Assembly: GCA_049284695.1 (NCBI GenBank)
Contig: JBAPYK010000069.1
Location: 1 to 29,797 of the forward strand
Source: Rhodoplanes sp049284695
GTDB taxonomy: Bacteria; Pseudomonadota; Alphaproteobacteria; Rhizobiales; Xanthobacteraceae
DNA length: 29,797 nucleotides
Direction of reading: 5' to 3'
Part shown: piece by piece, positions 7,764 to 15,901 of the stretch
How positions within the stretch are numbered: position 1 is the first letter of the stretch
Layout: the number at the start of each line of letters is the position of its first letter
The notes under the pieces: generated by a model
What the model saw: only the letters and a program-made list of their open reading frames with translations
The model's database searches: none
Told to the model about the DNA's origin: nothing
Translations under genes and position numbers: made by a program

Positions 7764-8870
7764 TCAGGCCGCGGTCAGTTCCTTCGCCCGGATCGTATAT
7801 CTGAACGAATCCGGGTCGAGGCAATCGAGCCGCAGACCCGCGGTCTCGGCCTGGGGATACATCAAGAAGCCGAGCTTGGCGCCAGTCGAGCCCGGCAGGG
7901 CGACGTCGTGGGCGAAGTTATAGGCGAGCCAATTGGTCTCCCAGGAGCCGAACAGCGCCTTGCGCGCCGCGGCGACCTTCGGATCGTCGATGGCGAGGTG
8001 ACCCGGCGGCTCTTCGAGCGCGACCTTGCGCACGTCGGCGGGGTCGATGGGCACCCAGCCGAACCCCGTCAGGTACACCTCGGCGCGGCAATGCTGCGCC
8101 TTGGTGATGACCTCGGAACCCGCGCCGAGGCTCTTGTAGCCGAACTTCGAGGGGGCGACGCGGATGCCGTAGACATCGCGCGCCGGCAGCCCGGCCGCGC
8201 GCGCGAGCCCAACGTAAAGCGCATTCAGATCGGCACACTTGCCGCCGAGATTCCTGGACTTCAGCATTGCGGCAATATCGCCGATGCCGCAGCCACGGAC
8301 TTTGGCGTCGCGGAACGTATTGTCGACGATCCATTCATAGATCGCGCGGGCCTTGTCGAGGTCGGTCGAAGCGCCCGCCGTGATCTTGTCGGAGGTCGCC
8401 TTGACGATGCCGTCGGTCGGAATGAGCTCGGTCCCCTCGGTGTAGAGCTTGCGCTCGGCGTCCGAGAGCGGCGCAACCCGCGCCGGCGCGGCGAAATCGG
8501 TGGCGCGGTCGCGCGTGGAGATGCGACTCGTAACTTCGGCCACCGGCGTCGGTTCGCCGTCGCCCCATTCGACATGCAACATCTCGGCCGCGTATTTCGG
8601 ATCGCGTACGAGCGCGGCTTTCGGGGCGTTGGTCGTCCAGGCGCTGCCGAGCGAGCGGAACCAGCCGGCCTCGTTGACTGCGGGCAGCGGAATCCAGGCC
8701 TGTGTCTTTCCCGCGGGCTTCGCGATTTCGAGCCGCGTAACCACCTCGAAATTGCGCCAGGGACCGGGCCGGACGAGGAAGGCGTCTTGCGCGCCCGCCA
8801 TGCGCGGCAGGCTCGCTGCGGCCGACAGGGCCAAGCAGGACTTCAGGACATCGCGTCGGTCGATCATCAT
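7764..8870 (-). CDS. Tat-signal transglutaminase-like protein
   Basis: The 368-residue product starts MMIDRRDVLKSCLALSAAA, a twin-arginine-type signal ending near AGAQ, so it is probably exported to the periplasm. The transglutaminase-like core has the papain-fold triad: Cys212 (GGKCADLNALYVG), His260 (KAQHCRAEVY) and Asp276 (GWVPIDPADV). The family includes proteases and transamidases, so the reaction cannot be told from sequence. GGGAGGA is a strong SD site before the tandem ATGs at 8868-8870 and 8865-8867. The TlpA-like gene ends only 4 bases upstream, so the two are surely co-transcribed; TusA and selD follow. It could act with the redoxin on an exported partner, for example a periplasmic redox enzyme, but this is a guess. 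Confidence 0.88.
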   Translation of the reverse strand: MMIDRRDVLKSCLALSAAASLPRMAGAQDAFLVRPGPWRNFEVVTRLEIAKPAGKTQAWIPLPAVNEAGWFRSLGSAWTTNAPKAALVRDPKYAAEMLHVEWGDGEPTPVAEVTSRISTRDRATDFAAPARVAPLSDAERKLYTEGTELIPTDGIVKATSDKITAGASTDLDKARAIYEWIVDNTFRDAKVRGCGIGDIAAMLKSRNLGGKCADLNALYVGLARAAGLPARDVYGIRVAPSKFGYKSLGAGSEVITKAQHCRAEVYLTGFGWVPIDPADVRKVALEEPPGHLAIDDPKVAAARKALFGSWETNWLAYNFAHDVALPGSTGAKLGFLMYPQAETAGLRLDCLDPDSFRYTIRAKELTAA

Positions 8871-8874
8871 CGCC

Positions 8875-9519
8875 TTATTCCTCCCGATCTACGGATTTGG
8901 GACCGCGCGGTTCATTCGTCGGTCCGGTGAGCCGAACATCCCTGACTGCGAGTTGCTCGGTGAGCTTTGCGAGATCGAGCGCGTCCCAGGCGAAATCGCT
9001 CTCCGCGACAAGGGATGGCCTGAGATTGCGGTCGAGGACATAGGTGGTGGGAAGGCTTGTGACCTGCCACGATCGCGCAGCCGTACTGTCGCGGTCGAGG
9101 AGGAGCGGGAAATTCACCGTGATGGTTTCGGCAAAACGGCGCACCCGCAGGTCGGGCTCGCCGACCGAAACGGCGACGACACGGGCATCCGGCGCAGAGC
9201 GTTCAGCGAGTCGCCGCAAGGCGGGCAATTCCTCGCGGCAGGGCTCGCACCAAGTCGCGAAGAAATGCAGAAAAACCACGTGCCCATGCTGCTGCGACAG
9301 GTCGACAAGCTTGCCGGATAGATCCGGAAGCGTGAACAGCGGCTTGCTCTCGCCATCGAGACTGCGCAGCCCCGCTTCGCCGGCATAGGCCGAACAATAG
9401 ACAACGAGGGCGGCGAAGAAGCCGCTGCTCAGCGCTTGCGCGATAAAGCGCCGCCAGACGTCGCCGTCGCGCCATGTTGCATTGCGAGAAGTTAAACGAA
9501 AACGAGGCGCGCGCCGCAA
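8875..9519 (-). CDS. TlpA-like membrane-anchored thioredoxin-fold protein
   Basis: The product is a TlpA/ResA-type periplasmic thiol redoxin. It has a hydrophobic anchor (FIAQALSSGFFAALVVYCSA), then a thioredoxin fold with FFATWCEPCREELPALRRL (active site W-C-E-P-C) and the cis-proline region VTSLPTTYVLDRN. Such proteins reduce or isomerise disulfides of exported proteins or cytochromes. The start is uncertain: no ATG or GTG lies close to the anchor. I use the TTG at 9517-9519 (214 residues); the frame is open to another TTG at 9708, but the extra residues look non-coding. It heads the minus-strand run that continues through the transglutaminase-like gene, TusA and selD, and is divergent from fdnG. 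Confidence 0.82.
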   Translation of the reverse strand: MRRAPRFRLTSRNATWRDGDVWRRFIAQALSSGFFAALVVYCSAYAGEAGLRSLDGESKPLFTLPDLSGKLVDLSQQHGHVVFLHFFATWCEPCREELPALRRLAERSAPDARVVAVSVGEPDLRVRRFAETITVNFPLLLDRDSTAARSWQVTSLPTTYVLDRNLRPSLVAESDFAWDALDLAKLTEQLAVRDVRLTGPTNEPRGPKSVDREE

Positions 9520-9853
9520 ACACCTGACGCAACGATGGGGCAGGGTCCCGGATCGTTGGCTTACGACCGATTTGTTGTAAGGCGTGCCCCGAACCTCGGG
9601 AGCCCAGCGCTGGATCACAGGGGCATCGTGCGACGTTGTGTCCCAAGCGGTCAACTGGCCACGTGGTCGCAAGCGCGCGACGCCTGGGCGGCTAACGGAC
9701 CCCGTCAATCGTGCGCCACGTATCGTATTTTTGCGGTCGAGCTAGCTCCATGCCCATCGAGAGTTCTCACCGGAAATTATTGTGGGTAAGAATTGTTGCA
9801 GATAAATGCAGCCCTGTGCAGGACTGTCTGATACCTTAGGTTTCAGGGAGGAT

Positions 9854-9982
9854 GCCGAACGCGAATAGCAGCGCCGAGCGGGCCTCCCTCGCCGCTACCG
9901 TGGATCTACCAGGGTAAATATACGAGGATGCTGCCCAAATGGTAATTCGCACCCTCTATAACCGATAGGTTTCGCGTTCGGC
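9854..9982. repeat. Perfect 12-bp inverted repeat in the fdnG upstream region
   Basis: GCCGAACGCGAA at 9854-9865 is the exact reverse complement of TTCGCGTTCGGC at 9971-9982, with 105 bases between. A shorter pair (9845-9851 with 9883-9889) encloses the left arm and would cross the long pairing, so in RNA the two could be alternatives. It may equally be a two-site operator. Confidence 0.45.
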
Positions 9983-10008
9983 GGTGCAACCCGTCGGGCC
10001 AAACTTGT

Positions 10009-10038
10009 TTGACACCCTTCTAATTAAGGAATTACTCT
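10009..10038 (+). promoter_or_regulatory. fdnG: Tentative promoter for the fdn-sel operon
   Basis: TTGACA at 10009-10014 is a consensus -35 box. At 18 bases' spacing TACTCT (10033-10038) is a poor -10. The position, about 80 bases before the ATG, is reasonable, but if this is the only promoter the inverted repeat at 9854-9982 would not be transcribed. Confidence 0.25.
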
Positions 10039-10125
10039 ATTTACCAAATCAAATGGCAAACGCGATCCGATTAAGGGCGCTGCCAAAAAGATTTAGGGCT
10101 GGAAACGCAAGGAGGGACGATCCCC

Positions 10126-13100
10126 ATGAACATCGCAGTCTCGCGGCGCCAATTCCTGGTGGGCGCGGGTGCGGGCATGGCGGGCACGACCTTGGGCGCG
10201 CTCGGATTCGGCGACGTCGAGTCCGCGTATGCTCAGGCTATACGCCCGTATAAGCTCGCGCGAACGACCGAAACCCGCAACACCTGCACCTACTGCTCGG
10301 TCGCCTGCGGCATCATCATGTATTCGAAAGGCGATCTTTCGAAAGGCGACAAGGCCGAGATCATCCATATCGAGGGCGACCCTGATCACCCGACGAATCG
10401 CGGCACGCTGTGCCCGAAGGGCGCGGCGCTGCTCGACTTCGTGCGGTCCGGGACGCGCCTGAAATATCCGATGGTCCGCAAGCCGGGCTCGGACAAGTTC
10501 GAACGCGTATCCTGGGATCAGGTGCTGGATCGCATAGCGCGGCTGATGAAGGACGACCGCGACAAGAACATTGTGGTGAAGAACAACGATGGCGTCACGG
10601 TGAATCGGTGGACCACCACCGGCTTCCTCGCCGCTTCCGCAACGACCAACGAGACGGCGTGGGCGACCTACAAGGTCGTGCGCAGCGCCGGCATAGTGGC
10701 TTTCGACAATCAAGCACGCGTTTGACACGGCCCGACGGTGGCCAGTTTGGCCCCAACTTTCGGCCGCGGCGCGATGACAAATTCTTGGACCGACATCAAG
10801 AATACTGATCTCATCGTGATCATGGGCGGCAACGCCGCCGAAGCGCATCCGTGCGGATTTAAGTGGGTTACCGAGGCGAAAGCCAAACGTGGCGCTAAGT
10901 TGATCGTGGTCGATCCGCGCTTCACGCGCTCGGCCGCAGTCGCCGATTTCTATGCGCCGATCCGGCAGGGCACAGACATCGCCTTTCTGCTCGGCCTGAT
11001 CAACTACTGCATCGAGAACGACAAGGTGCAGTGGGACTATGTGAAGGCGTTTACCAACGCCAACTTCATCGTCAAGGACGGCTTCACCTATCAAGACGGC
11101 CTGTTCACCGGCTATGACGAGGCCAAGCGCGACTACAATCGGTCGAGCTGGGACTACGAGATCGGACCCGACGGTTTCGCAGTGGTCGACGAGACGATGC
11201 AGAATCCGCGTTGCGTCTGGCAGCTGCTCAAGCAGCACGTCTCCGTCTACACGCCGGATATGGTGTCCCGCATTTGCGGCACGCCGAAGGACAAGTTCCT
11301 GAAGATCGCCCAGATGATCGGCGAGTGCTCGACCAAGACCAAGACGATGACGTCGATGTACGCGCTTGGCTGGACCCAGCACTCGAAGGGTTCGCAGAAC
11401 ATCCGGGCGATGGCGATGCTGCAGCTCATCCTCGGCAATATCGGGGTGCGCGGCGGCGGCATGAACGCCCTGCGCGGTCACTCCAACATCCAGGGACTGA
11501 CCGACATGGGGCTCATGTCGAATCTGATCCCCGGCTACCTCACCATCCCGACGGAGCGGGAGGTCAGCTTCGACGTCTATATGTCGACGCGCGGCTTCAA
11601 GCCGTTGCGGCCGGGGCAGATGAGTTACTGGCAGAACTACAAGAAGTTCTTCGTGAGCTTCCAGAAGGCGATGTGGGGCGAGGCCGCCACGACCGAGAAC
11701 AACTTCGCTTACGACTACCTGCCCAAGCTCGACGTGTCGGCCTATGACGTCCTGCGCGCCTTCGAGTTGATGCATCAGGGCAAGATGAACGGCTATTTCT
11801 GCCAGGGCTTCAACCCGCTCTTGTCGTTCCCCAACCGCAAGAAGTGCACGACGGCGCTGTCGAAGCTCAAGTTCCTCGTCGTCATGGATCCGCTCGAGAC
11901 CGAGACGGCGCGGTTCTGGGAGAACCACGGCGAGTACAACGACGTCGAAACGGCGAAAATCCAAACGGAGGTCATCCAGCTGCCGACGACCTGCTTCGCC
12001 GAGGACGAGGGTTCGCTCACCAACTCGGGGCGTTGGCTGCAATGGCACTGGGCAGGCGGCACGCCGCCCGGCGAGGCCAAACACGACACCTGGATCATGG
12101 CGCAAATCCATCTGCGTCTGAAAGCGCTGTATCAGACGGAGGGCGGCGCGGTTCCCGAGCCGATCCTCAATCTTGATTGGCGGTACAAGGATCCGGGCAA
12201 TCCGTCGCCGGAGGAATTGGCGAAGGAGGTCAACGGCTATGTCCTTGAAGACGTGGCCGACCCCAACGATCCGACCAAGCTCGTGTTGCAGAAGGGCAAG
12301 CAGGTGGTCAGCTTCGCCGCACTGCGCGACGACGGCACGACGGCATGCGGCTGCTGGATCTATTCCGGCTCTTACAACGAGGCGGGTAACAATATGACCC
12401 GCCGCGATACCAGCGATCCCGACGACACCGGCGTTTATCCCAAATGGGCGTGGTCGTGGCCGGTCAATCGGCGCATCCTGTACAACCGGGCCTCGGCCGA
12501 TATCGGGGGCAAGCCGTGGGATGCATCCCGCAAGCTGCTCTGGTGGGATGGCGCCAAGTGGACCGGCTACGACGTGCCGGACATCGCGCCCACCGCCAAG
12601 CCGGAGGTGGTCGGCCCGTTCATCATGAATCCGGAAGGCGCGTCGCGCCTGTTCACCCGCGGCCTGATGCGGGACGGACCGTTCCCGGTGCACTACGAGC
12701 CGTTCGAGTCGCCGATCGCCAACCCGATTGCGCCGAAAGTGCGGGGAAACCCGGCGGCGCGCGTGTTCCGCGGCGACCTGGAGCAGTTCGGCACCGCCAA
12801 GGACTTCCCCTATGCGGCGACGTCCTACCGGCTCACCGAGCACTTCCACTTCTGGACCAAACACGTCCAGCCCAATGCGGTGACGCAGCCGGAATTCTTC
12901 GTCGAGCTCTCCGAGCAGCTTGCGAAGGAGAAAGGCATCAAATCGGGCGGGTGGGTCCGCGTGTGGTCAAACCGCGGCTCGGTTAAGGCTAAAGCGGTCG
13001 TTACCAAGCGGATCACTCCGCTCACCTGCGACGGCAAGACCGTGCATATCGTCGGCATCCCGCTGCATTGGGGGTTTACTGGCGTGGCGAGGAAAGGCTT

Positions 13101-13206
13101 CGGGCCCAATTCGCTCACGCCCTATGTCGGCGACGCCAACATCGAAACGCCGGAGTACAAGGCGTTTCTCGTCGATATCGAGCCCATTGCCGGGCCGGTG
13201 GCTTAA
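10126..13206 (+). CDS. fdnG: Formate dehydrogenase-N/O alpha subunit, selenoprotein with in-frame UGA
   Basis: This catalytic subunit oxidises formate to CO2 at a bis-MGD molybdenum (or tungsten) centre. The full product is 1026 residues if UGA at 10723-10725 is read as selenocysteine 200. The frame resumes at once with HGPTVASLAPTFGRGA, the family sequence after Sec, including the conserved His. A Tat signal (SRRQFLVGAG, cut near AYAQA) shows export to the periplasmic face. One [4Fe-4S] site is Cys54/57/61/96. The C-terminal part is the molybdopterin-dinucleotide-binding domain. AAGGAGG at 10109-10115 gives a strong ribosome site for the ATG. It is the first gene of the operon, 12 bases before fdnH. 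Automated callers may split it into two genes or start at an internal codon near 10738. The E. coli FdnG and FdoG forms cannot be told apart here. Confidence 0.96.
10723..10754 (+). promoter_or_regulatory. fdnG: Selenocysteine UGA codon and bacterial SECIS hairpin
   Basis: The UGA is at 10723-10725. Eleven bases later a hairpin forms: GG (10737-10738), bulged U (10739), GGCC (10740-10743), loop AGUUU (10744-10748), GGCC (10749-10752), CC (10753-10754). This matches the E. coli fdn SECIS plan: the same 11-base spacing, a bulged U below a 4-bp upper stem and a GU in the apical loop, the features SelB domain IV recognises. The loop sequence differs from the E. coli GGUC. Confidence 0.9.
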
Positions 13207-13218
13207 GGGGAGGGAGCG

Positions 13219-14166
13219 ATGACCATCCAATTCGTTCTTCCCAAGCCGCCCACCGAGGCTGTGAAGCAGCAATTCTCCGACGACGACCTGGTGCGGCGCT
13301 CGGCCTCGACCGTGACGCCGCCGGCAAAGCGGCTCACCGAGGTGGCGAAGCTCATCGACGTGTCGAAATGCATCGGCTGCAAAGCGTGCCAAGTCGCCTG
13401 CGTCGAGTGGAACGACCTCCATGAGCCGGTCGGGTACAACAACGGCACCTACGACAATCCCTTCGACCTTACGCCGAACACCTTCACGGTGATGCGCTTC
13501 ACCGAATGGGTCAACCCGGAGACGAAGAACCTCGAATGGCTGATCCGCAAGGACGGGTGCATGCATTGCGCCGACCCCGGGTGCCTGAAGGCATGCCCGG
13601 CGCCGGGCGCGATCGTGCAGTACTCGAACGGAATCGTCGATTTCGTGAAAGAGAACTGCATCGGCTGCGGCTATTGCGTGAAGGGATGTCCGTTCAACAT
13701 CCCGCGCATCTCGCAGGTCGACCACAAGGCCTATAAGTGCACGTTGTGCTCCGACCGCGTCGCCATTGGTCAGGGCCCGGCCTGCGCCAAGGCCTGCCCC
13801 ACCCAGGCGATCGTGTTCGGCACCAAAGAGGAAATGAAGAAGCACGCGGACACGCGCATCGCCGACTTGAAGTCCCGCGGCTACAAGAACGCGGGGCTCT
13901 ACGATCCGCCGGGCGTGAACGGCACGCACGTGATGTACGTGCTGCATCACGCCGACCAGCCGCAGCTCTATGCCGGCCTGCCGAACAACCCGACGATCAG
14001 CCCGATCGTCGAACTGTGGAAGGGCCTGGTGAAATACGCCGGGCTTGGCGCGATCGGGGCCGTCGCCGTGTTTGGGGCCCTTCATCACCTCGTCAAGGGC
14101 GGCAACCGGGTCCCGCATGAAGACGAAGAAAGGGCCAAGCAATTGGCGGAGGGTGAGCGAGTATGA
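13219..14166 (+). CDS. fdnH: Formate dehydrogenase-N/O beta subunit (iron-sulfur)
   Basis: The 315-residue electron-transfer subunit carries four complete [4Fe-4S] cysteine sets: Cys51/54/57/61, Cys114/117/122/126, Cys147/150/153/157 and Cys174/177/189/193 (clusters may exchange ligands between sets, as in the family). A single C-terminal membrane helix at about 271-291 (KYAGLGAIGAVAVFGALHH) anchors it, as in E. coli FdnH. It passes electrons from the alpha subunit to the haem b of the gamma subunit. The start ATG at 13219 follows a GGGGAGGGAG ribosome site just after the fdnG stop. Its last codons overlap the fdnI start (ATGA at 14163-14166), so the two are translationally coupled. Confidence 0.96.
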   Translation: MTIQFVLPKPPTEAVKQQFSDDDLVRRSASTVTPPAKRLTEVAKLIDVSKCIGCKACQVACVEWNDLHEPVGYNNGTYDNPFDLTPNTFTVMRFTEWVNPETKNLEWLIRKDGCMHCADPGCLKACPAPGAIVQYSNGIVDFVKENCIGCGYCVKGCPFNIPRISQVDHKAYKCTLCSDRVAIGQGPACAKACPTQAIVFGTKEEMKKHADTRIADLKSRGYKNAGLYDPPGVNGTHVMYVLHHADQPQLYAGLPNNPTISPIVELWKGLVKYAGLGAIGAVAVFGALHHLVKGGNRVPHEDEERAKQLAEGERV

Positions 14167-14921
14167 CGGTCTCTCAAACAAATCCGGAGCGCGGCCCCGC
14201 GGCCGCGCATCACCCTGCCGGGGTCGGCCCCCAAGGCCCAGTGCACGAGACCGGCTCGCAAGCCGAGCCGGTGGTGGTCGACCGCTACACGATCATGGCC
14301 CGAGTCAATCACTGGATCACGGCGATCACGTTCGTGCTCCTGGTCCTGTCGGGCCTCGCCCTGTTCTACCCCGTGCTGTATTTCCTCACCGGGCTGTTCG
14401 GCGGGGGAGCGAACGCGCGCGCCATTCACCCGTGGCTCGGCGTGGTGTTGGTCATCGCTTTCTTCGGGCTGTTCCTGCGGTTCTGGCGGTACAATCTGTG
14501 GGAGCGCAATGACAGCGTCTGGCTGAGCCGCATTCGCGATGTGCTCGGCGCCCGCGATGATGATTTGCCGGAACTCGGCAAATACAATGCCGGGCAGAAG
14601 ATCGTGTTCTGGTCCATGTGCGTCCTTCTGCTCGTCTCGCTCGCGACCGGTCTCGTGATCTGGGATCAATATTTCTACCAGTATACGTCGATCGATCAGA
14701 AGCGGGTTGCCGTGCTCGCGCACGCGCTTGCGGCCATCGTAATGATCTGCGTGTGGATCATGCACGTCCACGGGGCGGCCTGGGTGCGCGGAACGGTGCG
14801 CGGCATGACGCGCGGAAACGTTACCGGCGGCTGGGCGTGGCGCTATCACCGCCGTTGGCTGCGCGACTTGGTCGCCGGCAAGGACGAAGAACACCACACA
14901 GGAGCGACGCCGGCGGAGTAA
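14163..14921 (+). CDS. fdnI: Formate dehydrogenase-N/O gamma subunit (cytochrome b556)
   Basis: This 252-residue membrane subunit holds two haems b and the quinone site. Four hydrophobic helices are visible at about 48-70, 88-108, 147-167 and 183-203. His50, His89, His187 and His201 each sit exactly 32 residues later than the E. coli FdnI haem ligands (18, 57, 155, 169), so all four ligands are kept. The 32-residue shift is a proline/histidine-rich cytoplasmic N-terminal extension (residues about 1-38). The ATG overlaps the fdnH stop by four bases. fdhE follows after 52 bases. Confidence 0.95.
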   Translation: MTVSQTNPERGPAAAHHPAGVGPQGPVHETGSQAEPVVVDRYTIMARVNHWITAITFVLLVLSGLALFYPVLYFLTGLFGGGANARAIHPWLGVVLVIAFFGLFLRFWRYNLWERNDSVWLSRIRDVLGARDDDLPELGKYNAGQKIVFWSMCVLLLVSLATGLVIWDQYFYQYTSIDQKRVAVLAHALAAIVMICVWIMHVHGAAWVRGTVRGMTRGNVTGGWAWRYHRRWLRDLVAGKDEEHHTGATPAE

Positions 14922-14973
14922 CCGCGCCGCCCGTTGAATGCCACGTGGCCCGTGTGGTTCGTGAGGTCGAGCA

Positions 14974-15891
14974 ATGAAGGACGCAGGCGCGCCGCAGCGC
15001 GATCCGGTTCCGATCGGGGAGGCGGCGACGCCTCCCTTTGTGAAGCTGCCCAATCCTGCAACGCTGTTTTCGGACCGCGCCGAACGCTTCGCCGTCCTCG
15101 CGCGCGATCACGCGCTTGGGCCATATTTGCGCTTCCTCGCCGGCCTGTGTCAGGCTCAGCACCGCGCGCTCGACGATCTGCCGGAGCCCGAGCGGCCGTC
15201 CCCCGAAGCGCTTGCGCTGGCGCATGAGCATGCCATGCCACCGCTCGATCGCTTGCGCATGGCCGCCGATCCGGCCTACGACGCAGCGCTCGATCGGCTG
15301 TTGTCGCTGTGCGAGACGCTCGACATGCCGGACGCGGCGCGCATGGCGCTGTCTCGTCTCGCCAGTGCCGACGCCGCGACCCGGATCGCGACGGCGCGCG
15401 CGGCGCTCGTCGACGCGCCGGAGACCGAGACGCTTGGCGAGCACGTTTTTGTAGCCGCTGCCTTGCAGGTGCATTTCGCACGGCTCGCCGCCGGTCTCGA
15501 TGCCGCGCGCCTTGTGGCGGTCGGCGACGGCGTCTGTCCGGTCTGCGGCGGGCCGCCGGTCTCCTCGATGGTCGTCGGCTGGCAGGGCGCGCATGGGACG
15601 CGTTTCTGCTCCTGCGCCCTGTGTGGGACGCTTTGGAACTATGTCCGCATCAAATGTGCGGTATGCGGCTCGACCGCTGGCATTGCCTATGAAGAGGTCG
15701 AAGGCGGCCCGGGCACGGTCAAGGCGGAAACCTGCGATTCCTGCCGAAGCTACGTGAAGATTCTGCAGCAGCATAAGGACCCGGCGCTCGATCCGGTCGC
15801 AGACGACGTCGCATCGCTCGCGCTTGATTTGCTCGTGCGCGAAAGCGGCTATCGGCGGGGCGGGGTCAATCCGTTCCTGCTCGGCTATTGA
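14974..15891 (+). CDS. fdhE: Formate dehydrogenase maturation protein FdhE
   Basis: The 305-residue cytoplasmic protein belongs to the FdhE family, which binds the Tat-dependent formate dehydrogenase before export and is needed for activity of FdnG/FdoG. The C-terminal half shows the rubredoxin-like CxxC pairs: CPVC (from residue 188), CALC, CAVC and CDSC, and ends NPFLLGY. The N-terminal part is helical, with ATLFSDRAERFAVLA and YLRFLAGLCQAQ near the usual family positions. The ATG at 14974 has GAGG about ten bases upstream. It sits between fdnI and selA in the operon; selA starts 10 bases after its stop. Confidence 0.93.
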   Translation: MKDAGAPQRDPVPIGEAATPPFVKLPNPATLFSDRAERFAVLARDHALGPYLRFLAGLCQAQHRALDDLPEPERPSPEALALAHEHAMPPLDRLRMAADPAYDAALDRLLSLCETLDMPDAARMALSRLASADAATRIATARAALVDAPETETLGEHVFVAAALQVHFARLAAGLDAARLVAVGDGVCPVCGGPPVSSMVVGWQGAHGTRFCSCALCGTLWNYVRIKCAVCGSTAGIAYEEVEGGPGTVKAETCDSCRSYVKILQQHKDPALDPVADDVASLALDLLVRESGYRRGGVNPFLLGY

Positions 15892-15901
15892 GGGACGTCT
15901 A

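Larger units (their letters stand above)
9520..10125. other. Divergent control region between the selD run and the fdn operon
   Basis: No gene is supported here. The region is more AT-rich than its neighbours towards fdnG and carries several symmetric elements: a 12-bp inverted repeat (9854-9865 / 9971-9982), a 7-bp pair AGGGAGG/CCTCCCT (9845-9851 / 9883-9889), an imperfect palindrome CCTGTGCAGG (9813-9822) and a direct repeat TAGGTTTC (9837-9844, 9966-9973). A strong Shine-Dalgarno AAGGAGG at 10109-10115 serves fdnG. No FNR-type or sigma-54 site was recognised. Confidence 0.6.

Noticed and set aside
7402..7824. N-terminal extension of SelD by 141 residues
   Set aside because: The extra frame is a shadow of the TusA-like gene and of the end of the transglutaminase-like gene. 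SelD proteins start at the codon at 7401.
7404..8930. A 508-codon plus-strand frame over TusA and the transglutaminase-like gene
   Set aside because: It is antisense to two genes with clear catalytic motifs; its translation has no family resemblance.
10047..10080. Sigma-54 promoter before fdnG
   Set aside because: TGGCAAACGC at about 10054 resembles a -24 element, but no GC pair with TTGC is at the right distance.
10723..10738. fdnG as two genes or a pseudogene broken by a stop codon
   Set aside because: The UGA lies exactly at the Sec position before H-G-P-T, a SECIS hairpin follows, and selA, selB, selC and selD are all present.
10093..12864. A 923-codon open frame on the minus strand across fdnG
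   Set aside because: It is antisense to the clearly coding fdnG. Long antisense frames are expected in GC-rich genes of this codon use, and its product is arginine/histidine/leucine-rich with no domain I recognise.
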